Source: Burkholderiales bacterium (GTDB lineage Bacteria; Pseudomonadota; Gammaproteobacteria; Burkholderiales; Casimicrobiaceae). Taken from it: a stretch of DNA of 9,410 bases. Shown here one piece after another: positions 5,630 to 9,410 of the stretch. The position numbers and the translations under genes were made by a program. The DNA lies in assembly GCA_031283405.1 (NCBI GenBank), contig JAITBX010000072.1, positions 1-9,410 of the forward strand, given 5' to 3'. Position 1 is the stretch's first letter; the number at the start of each line of letters is the position of its first letter. The notes beneath the pieces are model-generated. The model had not been told where the DNA came from and made no database searches. It saw only the letters and a list, made by a program, of their open reading frames with translations.

Positions 5630-5998
5630 ATGATTCAAATGCAAACGGTGCTGGATGTTGCCGACAATACAGGCGCGCGTTCGGTGATGTGTATCAAGGT
5701 GCTGGGCGGCAGCAAGCGCCGTTACGCCGGCGTCGGCGACATCATCAAGGTGAGCATCAAGGATGCGGCGCCGCGCGGTCGCGTCAAGAAGGGCGAGATT
5801 TACAGCGCGGTCGTCGTGCGGACGGCTGCCGGCGTGCGCCGTGACGACGGCGCCAAAGTGCGTTTCGATTCCAACGCCGCCGTGCTGTTGAACAATAAAC
5901 TCGAGCCGATCGGCACCCGCATCTTCGGGCCGGTGACGCGCGAACTGCGCACCGAGCGATTCATGAAGATCGTGTCGCTGGCGCCCGAAGTGATTTAA
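5630..5998 (+). CDS. rplN: 50S ribosomal protein L14
   Basis: A 122-residue protein of normal length. L14 sits on the 50S interface near the sarcin-ricin loop, touches L19 and forms a bridge to 16S helix 14; it is also the docking site of the silencing factor RsfS. MIQMQT, LDVADNTGARSVMCIKVLGG (residues 8-27), KKGEIYSAVVVRT and NKLEPIGTRIFGPVTREL (89-106) are essentially invariant. The ATG at 5630 lies 11 bases after GGAG (5615-5618), within a GGAGAGAG stretch; a more distal spacing than its neighbours. It is the first gene of the spc block, after the promoter-bearing gap. Confidence 0.98.
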   Translation: MIQMQTVLDVADNTGARSVMCIKVLGGSKRRYAGVGDIIKVSIKDAAPRGRVKKGEIYSAVVVRTAAGVRRDDGAKVRFDSNAAVLLNNKLEPIGTRIFGPVTRELRTERFMKIVSLAPEVI

Positions 5999-6007
5999 GA
6001 GGTTGAC

Positions 6008-6337
6008 ATGCTCAAAATTCGTAAAGGTGATCAGGTGGTGGTAATCGCCGGTCGTGATAAAGGCAAACGGGGTGAAGTCGCCGAGGTGCTCAACAACGAT
6101 TACCTGCTGGTGAACGGCGTCAATCAAGTCAAGCGCCACACTCGCCCCAACCCGATGCAGAATCAGCCGGGAGGGATTCTTACCAAAGAAGCGCCGATCC
6201 ATGTTTCCAACGTGGCGATCTGGAATGCGGCGGCCAAAAAAGCCGATCGCGTCGGTTTCAAAGTGACGGAAGTTGCGGGCGAGAAAACTCGCAAGGCGCG
6301 CTATTTCAAATCGAACGGCGAGCAGCTGACCGGCTGA
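6008..6337 (+). CDS. rplX: 50S ribosomal protein L24
   Basis: A 109-residue protein that starts 50S assembly by binding the 5' end of 23S rRNA and later lies at the tunnel exit. The KOW motif is clear at residues 6-24 (KGDQVVVIAGRDKGKRGEV). VNGVNQVKRHTRPN and EAPIHVSNVAIWN (61-73) are typical, and the tail up to Gly109 is a little longer than in E. coli. ATG 6008 has AAGAGG (5997-6002) 5 bases upstream, overlapping the rplN stop; gap to rplN is 9 bases. Confidence 0.97.
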   Translation: MLKIRKGDQVVVIAGRDKGKRGEVAEVLNNDYLLVNGVNQVKRHTRPNPMQNQPGGILTKEAPIHVSNVAIWNAAAKKADRVGFKVTEVAGEKTRKARYFKSNGEQLTG

Positions 6338-6364
6338 GAGCAAACTGAGGAATAGAGGATAACG

Positions 6365-6904
6365 ATGGCTCGTTTGCAGGAATATTATCGGAAAGAAGTC
6401 GTCCCCGCACTGATGAAGCAGTTCGGTTACAAGTCGGTGATGGAAGCGCCGCGCTTGACCAAGATCGTGCTGAACATGGGCGTGGGCGAAGCGGTGGCGG
6501 ACAAAAAAGTTCTGGAGAATGCCGTTGGCGATTTGCAGAAGATTGCCGGACAAAAACCGGTGATCACCAAGGCGCGCAAGGCGATTGCCGGCTTCAAGAT
6601 TCGGGAAGGCTATCCGATCGGCTGCATGGTGACGCTGCGCCGCGAAAGAATGTTTGAGTTTTTCGATCGGCTGGTGACGATGGCGTTGCCGCGCGTGCGT
6701 GACTTTCGCGGCGTCGGCGGCAAAGGTTTCGACGGCCGCGGCAACTTCAACATGGGCGTCAAGGAACAAATCATTTTTCCCGAAATCGAATACGACAAGA
6801 TCGACGTGTTGCGCGGATTGAACATCACCGTGGCGACGACGGCGAAAACCGATGCCGAAGCAAAGGCGTTGTTGGCGGCATTCAAATTCCCGTTCAGGGG
6901 TTAA
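6365..6904 (+). CDS. rplE: 50S ribosomal protein L5
   Basis: A 179-residue protein, the family's usual length. L5 binds 5S rRNA and helps place the 5S particle in the central protuberance, where a loop touches the P-site tRNA. KIVLNMGVGEA (33-43), KPVITKARKAIAGFKIREG (64-82), LPRVRDFRGV and FDGRGNFNMGVKEQIIFPEI (122-141) are all conserved. ATG 6365 has AGAGGA (6354-6359) 5 bases upstream in a 27-base gap. In E. coli S8 represses the spc operon by binding mRNA around this start; I could not identify an equivalent structure here with confidence. Confidence 0.98.
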   Translation: MARLQEYYRKEVVPALMKQFGYKSVMEAPRLTKIVLNMGVGEAVADKKVLENAVGDLQKIAGQKPVITKARKAIAGFKIREGYPIGCMVTLRRERMFEFFDRLVTMALPRVRDFRGVGGKGFDGRGNFNMGVKEQIIFPEIEYDKIDVLRGLNITVATTAKTDAEAKALLAAFKFPFRG

Positions 6905-6910
6905 AGAGTT

Positions 6911-7216
6911 ATGGCGAAATTGTCTTTGATCAACCGCGACCAGAAGCGCATGAAGCTGGTGGCGAAATACCAAAAAAAGCGTGCAGCCCTGAACGCTATC
7001 ATTCAGGACAGCAAGGTTTCCGAAGAAGAGCGTTTTGAGGCGCGTTTGCAATTGCAACGGCTGCCGCGCAACGCCAATCCGACTCGTTTGCGTAACCGTT
7101 GCGCGTTGACCGGGCGTCCGCGTGGCGTGTTTCGTAAATTCGGACTGGGGCGCAGCAAATTGCGCGAGTACGCGATGAAGGGGGAAATTCCCGGCATCGT
7201 CAAGGCCAGTTGGTAA
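6911..7216 (+). CDS. rpsN: 30S ribosomal protein S14, zinc-free form
   Basis: A 101-residue S14 of the longer C-minus type: the LPRNANPTRLRNRCALTGRP block (51-70) has only one cysteine (Cys64), so it lacks the four-cysteine zinc knuckle of the short form. S14 joins the 30S head late, beside S3 and S10. The end LREYAMKGEIPGIVKASW is typical. The ribosome binding site is unusual: between the rplE stop and ATG 6911 there are only 6 bases. The best candidates are AGGGG (6896-6900, in the last codons of rplE) at 10 bases or the too-close AAAGAG (6903-6908). Translation may therefore depend on coupling with rplE. Confidence 0.98.
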   Translation: MAKLSLINRDQKRMKLVAKYQKKRAALNAIIQDSKVSEEERFEARLQLQRLPRNANPTRLRNRCALTGRPRGVFRKFGLGRSKLREYAMKGEIPGIVKASW

Positions 7217-7227
7217 CGAGGTGATGC

Positions 7228-7623
7228 ATGAGCATGACTGATCCAATCGCGGATATGTTGACCCGTATCCGCAATGCACAAATGGTAGAACGGGCGACGG
7301 TGGAAATGCCTTCTTCGAAGGTCAAGATCGCTATCGCCAAAGTGCTGAAAGACGAAGGCTATATCGAAGATTTCCGGGTAACCGGCGAATCGATCAAACC
7401 TGTTCTGGAAATTGCGTTGAAATACTACGCAGGGCATCCGGTGATCGAGAAGATCGAACGGGTGTCGCGGCCTGGGTTGCGTATTTATCGCGGCAAGGGA
7501 GATATTCCGCCGGTGATGAACGGCTTGGGGATCGCGGTGGTTTCGACTTCGCGCGGCGTGATGACCGATCGCAAAGCGCGTGCAGCCGGTATCGGCGGCG
7601 AAGTTTTGTGCATCGTGGCTTAA
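7228..7623 (+). CDS. rpsH: 30S ribosomal protein S8
   Basis: A 131-residue primary 16S rRNA binder that organises the central domain; in E. coli it is also the spc operon's autogenous repressor. MTDPIADMLTRIRNA at the start and the C-terminal RNA-binding motif STSRGVMTDRKAR (106-118), followed by GIGGEVLCIVA, are complete. The ribosome binding site GAGGTGAT (7218-7225) matches eight consecutive bases of the anti-Shine-Dalgarno complement, with the GAGG core 6 bases before ATG 7228, the strongest in the window. Gap to rpsN is 11 bases. Confidence 0.98.
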   Translation: MSMTDPIADMLTRIRNAQMVERATVEMPSSKVKIAIAKVLKDEGYIEDFRVTGESIKPVLEIALKYYAGHPVIEKIERVSRPGLRIYRGKGDIPPVMNGLGIAVVSTSRGVMTDRKARAAGIGGEVLCIVA

Positions 7624-7635
7624 GGAGAGCGCATC

Positions 7636-8163
7636 ATGTCACGTATTGCGAACAGTCCGGTGGCGCTGCCCGACAAAGTCGAGGTGACGCTCAACGCCGA
7701 TCAGATTACGGTCAAAGGCCCGCTGGGAACTTTGACGCAGCCGCTTGCCGACGGCGTGTCCGTCGAGAAGGACGGCAACAAACTGCTTTTCAAAATGCTG
7801 AAGCCGGAAGCGCATGCGATGTCGGGAACATTGCGGGCGCTGGTGGCGAACATGGTCAAGGGCGTGACGCAGGGATTCGAGCGCAAGTTGACGCTGGTGG
7901 GTGTCGGTTTCCGCGCACAACTGGCGGGCGACGCGCTGAACCTGTCGCTCGGTTTTTCGCACCCGGTGATTCACAAACTGCCGGCAGGTGTCAAAGCCGA
8001 AATGCCGCAGCCGACGGAAATCATCATCAAGGGCATCGACAAACAGAAAGTGGGCTTGTGCGCTGCGAACATCCGCGCTTACCGTCCGCCTGAGCCGTAC
8101 AAAGGCAAAGGCGTGCGCTACGCGGAAGAGCGTGTGATTCTGAAAGAAACCAAGAAGAAGTAA
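7636..8163 (+). CDS. rplF: 50S ribosomal protein L6
   Basis: A 175-residue protein made of two similar alpha/beta domains (roughly 1-80 and 82-170). It lies by the sarcin-ricin loop and factor-binding site. MSRIANSPVALP, VKGPLGTL, the linker MVKGVTQGFERKLTLVGVGFRA (73-94) and the signature AANIRAYRPPEPYKGKGVRY (143-162) are present. The tail is lysine rich, as usual. ATG 7636 has AAGGAG (7622-7627), overlapping the rpsH stop, 8 bases upstream. After it comes a 38-base gap with a perfect hairpin, the longest gap inside the spc block seen here. Confidence 0.98.
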   Translation: MSRIANSPVALPDKVEVTLNADQITVKGPLGTLTQPLADGVSVEKDGNKLLFKMLKPEAHAMSGTLRALVANMVKGVTQGFERKLTLVGVGFRAQLAGDALNLSLGFSHPVIHKLPAGVKAEMPQPTEIIIKGIDKQKVGLCAANIRAYRPPEPYKGKGVRYAEERVILKETKKK

Positions 8164-8166
8164 CCG

Positions 8167-8182
8167 GCAAGGTTAGCCTTGC
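8167..8182 (+). other. Perfect 6-bp hairpin between rplF and rplR
   Basis: GCAAGG (8167-8172) and CCTTGC (8177-8182) form an uninterrupted stem with loop TTAG, starting 3 bases after the rplF stop. No T run follows (the next bases are GTGTTAAA), so it is not a standard terminator. An RNA-processing, pausing or stability element is possible; the rplR ribosome binding site lies 9 bases beyond it. Confidence 0.5.
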
Positions 8183-8201
8183 GTGTTAAACGAGGTCAGG
8201 T

Positions 8202-8555
8202 ATGAATAAAAGAGAAGCTCGACTGCGCCGCGCCCGCAAATCCCGGGTTCGTATCGCCGAGCAACGCATGACGCGGTTGGTGGTGTATCGCTCCAACGCG
8301 CACATTTACGCGCAAATTATCGCGTCGGAAGGCGATCGTGTTTTGGCGAGCGCTTCAACGGCGGAAGCGGATGTGCGGCAGTCGCTGAAAAGCGGCGGCA
8401 ATCGGGCGGCGGCGACCGAAATCGGCAAGCGCATTGCCGAGCGGGCGAAGGCTGCCGGAGTGGAAACTGTAGCGTTCGACCGCGCCGGTTATCGTTTTCA
8501 TGGCCGCGTGCAGGCGCTGGCAGAGGCGGCGCGTGAAGCCGGCCTCAAGTTCTAA
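8202..8555 (+). CDS. rplR: 50S ribosomal protein L18
   Basis: A 117-residue protein, the same length as in E. coli, that binds 5S rRNA together with L5 in the central protuberance. The first 24 residues are highly basic (NKREARLRRARKSRVR). RLVVYRSNAHIYAQII (25-40), GKRIAERAKAAGVETVAFDR and the C-terminal HGRVQALAEAAREAGLKF (100-117) are diagnostic. ATG 8202 has GAGG (8192-8195) 6 bases upstream. The gap to rpsE is 11 bases. Confidence 0.98.
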   Translation: MNKREARLRRARKSRVRIAEQRMTRLVVYRSNAHIYAQIIASEGDRVLASASTAEADVRQSLKSGGNRAAATEIGKRIAERAKAAGVETVAFDRAGYRFHGRVQALAEAAREAGLKF

Positions 8556-8566
8556 AGGCGACGGAT

Positions 8567-9091
8567 ATGGCGAAGCAACAACAGCAGCAACAGGTGGCAG
8601 ATGAGCGCAGCGACGGTTTGCGCGAGAAGATGGTCGGCATCAATCGGGTCACCAAGGTGGTCAAGGGCGGCCGCATCATGGCGTTTGCGGCGTTGACCGT
8701 GGTGGGCGACGGCGATGGTCGCGTCGGCATCGGTAAAGGCAAATCGAAAGAAGTGCCGGTGGCCGTGCAGAAGGCGCTGGAACAAGCCCGTCGCAACATG
8801 ATCAAGGTCAACCTGAAGAAGGGCACTTTGTACCATCCGGTCGAAGGCCGCCACGGCGCCACTCGCGTTTATATGCAGCCGGCGGCAGAAGGCACCGGCA
8901 TCATCGCCGGCGGCGCGATGCGCGCTGTCTTTGATGTGGTCGGCGTGACCAACGTGCTGGCGAAGTGCCACGGTTCGACCAACCCGTACAACATCGTGCG
9001 GGCGACGCTGGATGCGTTGAAGGCGTGCAACACGCCGGCGGAAGTCGCCGCCAAACGCGGCAAGACCATTGAAGAAGTTCTGGGAGCGTAA
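8567..9091 (+). CDS. rpsE: 30S ribosomal protein S5
   Basis: A 174-residue protein at the mRNA entry and decoding region, where changes affect accuracy and spectinomycin response. After a run of six glutamines (4-9) the N-terminal RNA-binding domain is clear: DGLREKMVGINRVTKVVKGGR (16-36), ALTVVGDGDGRVGIGKGK, VPVAVQKALEQAR. The C-terminal domain has AAEGTGIIAGGAMRAVFDVVG (106-126) and GSTNPYNIVRATLDAL. Both domains look intact. ATG 8567 has AAAGG (8554-8558) 8 bases upstream, overlapping the rplR stop. Only two bases separate it from rpmD. Confidence 0.98.
   Translation: MAKQQQQQQVADERSDGLREKMVGINRVTKVVKGGRIMAFAALTVVGDGDGRVGIGKGKSKEVPVAVQKALEQARRNMIKVNLKKGTLYHPVEGRHGATRVYMQPAAEGTGIIAGGAMRAVFDVVGVTNVLAKCHGSTNPYNIVRATLDALKACNTPAEVAAKRGKTIEEVLGA
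8576..8593 (+). repeat. CAA/CAG triplet run encoding six glutamines in S5
   Basis: Six consecutive CAA or CAG codons follow Met-Ala-Lys at the start of rpsE, giving residues 4-9. The S5 N-terminal end is variable and disordered in the family, so the run is probably tolerated. The mixed CAA/CAG order makes it an imperfect triplet repeat. Confidence 0.9.
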
Positions 9092-9093
9092 TC

Positions 9094-9279
9094 ATGACTG
9101 CGACGAAGAAAGTGAAAGTGACGCTGGTCAAAGGCATTGCCAGAACGCGGAAAGACCATCGTGAAACCGTGCGCGGATTGGGGCTGAAGTGGACCAATCA
9201 CACGGTTGAGCTGATCGACACGCCGTCGGTGCGCGGCATGATCAACAAAGTGAGTTACCTGCTCAAAGTGGCGGAGTGA
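9094..9279 (+). CDS. rpmD: 50S ribosomal protein L30
   Basis: A 61-residue protein, the normal size for bacterial L30 (E. coli 59), a small surface component of the 50S. KVTLVKGIARTRKDHRETVR followed by GLGLKWTNHTVELIDTPSVR and GMINKVSYLLKV cover the whole family. The first seven residues MTATKKV are a short variable lead. ATG 9094 has GGGAG (9082-9086) 7 bases upstream, in the last codons of rpsE. It lies between rpsE and rplO as in the standard spc order; some bacterial groups lack this gene. Confidence 0.97.
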   Translation: MTATKKVKVTLVKGIARTRKDHRETVRGLGLKWTNHTVELIDTPSVRGMINKVSYLLKVAE

Positions 9280-9292
9280 TTCGGAGAACATC

Positions 9293-9410
9293 ATGTATCT
9301 AAATACGATTCAACCGGCAGAAGGCTCAAAGAAACCGTGCCGCCGCGTCGGCCGCGGCATCGGTTCGGGGCTGGGCAAAACCTGCGGGCGCGGTCACAAA
9401 GGACAGAAAT
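9293..9410 (+). CDS. rplO: 50S ribosomal protein L15, N-terminal part (cut by window end)
   Basis: The frame opens at ATG 9293 and runs off the window after 39 full codons. MYLNTIQPAEGSKK and the glycine/basic stretch RRVGRGIGSGLGKTCGRGHK (17-36) are the conserved extended N-terminal arm of L15, which threads into 23S rRNA during late 50S assembly. GGAG (9283-9286) lies 6 bases before the start, and the gap to rpmD is 13 bases. By the standard order secY should follow outside the window. Confidence 0.95.
   Translation, partial: MYLNTIQPAEGSKKPCRRVGRGIGSGLGKTCGRGHKGQK

Noticed and set aside
6320..6420. Possible S8-binding regulatory structure around the rplE start, as in the E. coli spc operon
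   Set aside because: I looked for a helix resembling the S8 site of 16S rRNA and could not place one convincingly by eye. A covariance-model search would decide.
5315..7279. A 654-codon open frame on the - strand spanning the rpsQ end, the gap, and rplN to rpsN
   Set aside because: It is antisense to five certain genes, is very rich in His, Arg and Phe as reverse readings of such codon use are, and shows no recognisable domain. Long open antisense frames are common under this base composition.
1..9410. A hidden accessory system, mobile element, CRISPR array or new gene inserted among the ribosomal genes
   Set aside because: Gene order is complete and standard, gaps are 238 bases or less, and none contains an intact additional gene, terminal repeats or spaced repeat units.

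Overview
This window is a 9.4-kb stretch of the conserved bacterial ribosomal-protein supercluster. Every gene lies on the + strand. It starts in the last 38 codons of an EF-Tu gene and runs through the complete S10 operon order: rpsJ-rplC-rplD-rplW-rplB-rpsS-rplV-rpsC-rplP-rpmC-rpsQ. The spc operon order follows: rplN-rplX-rplE-rpsN-rpsH-rplF-rplR-rpsE-rpmD, then the first 39 codons of rplO. No gene is missing, inserted, inverted or visibly broken, and I see no mobile element, CRISPR array, tRNA or rRNA.

The proteins point to a betaproteobacterium. The evidence is recalled family sequence, not a search: the EF-Tu and S10 tails, the GSIGMAQDPG loop of L3, the L4, S19 and L14 sequences, and the longer zinc-free S14. 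Base composition is moderately high in GC. I cannot name a genus.

Layout: 1-119 is the tuf 3' end. 120-179 is a short gap with a terminator-like hairpin just before rpsJ. 180-491 is rpsJ. 492-646 is a 155-base non-coding leader ending in a hairpin plus seven T, just ahead of rplC. 647-5391 is a tightly packed block, rplC to rpsQ, with several start/stop overlaps that suggest translational coupling. 5392-5629 is a 238-base gap holding a sigma70-type promoter (the position of E. coli Pspc), T-rich repeats and a hairpin-rich leader. 5630-9410 is the spc block, interrupted only by a 38-base gap with a perfect hairpin between rplF and rplR.

The genes supply core parts of both ribosomal subunits. 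L2, L3, L4, L14, L16 and L22 surround the peptidyl-transferase centre and tunnel. L23, L24 and L29 form the tunnel exit. S3, S5, S8, S10, S14, S17 and S19 build the small subunit. L5, L18 and L6 are near the 5S rRNA and factor-binding side.

I found no undescribed system here. What merits a second look is small: possible attenuators on either side of rpsJ, the non-coding leader of the spc block, a hairpin between rplF and rplR, and unusual residues in the functional loops of L2 and L22.
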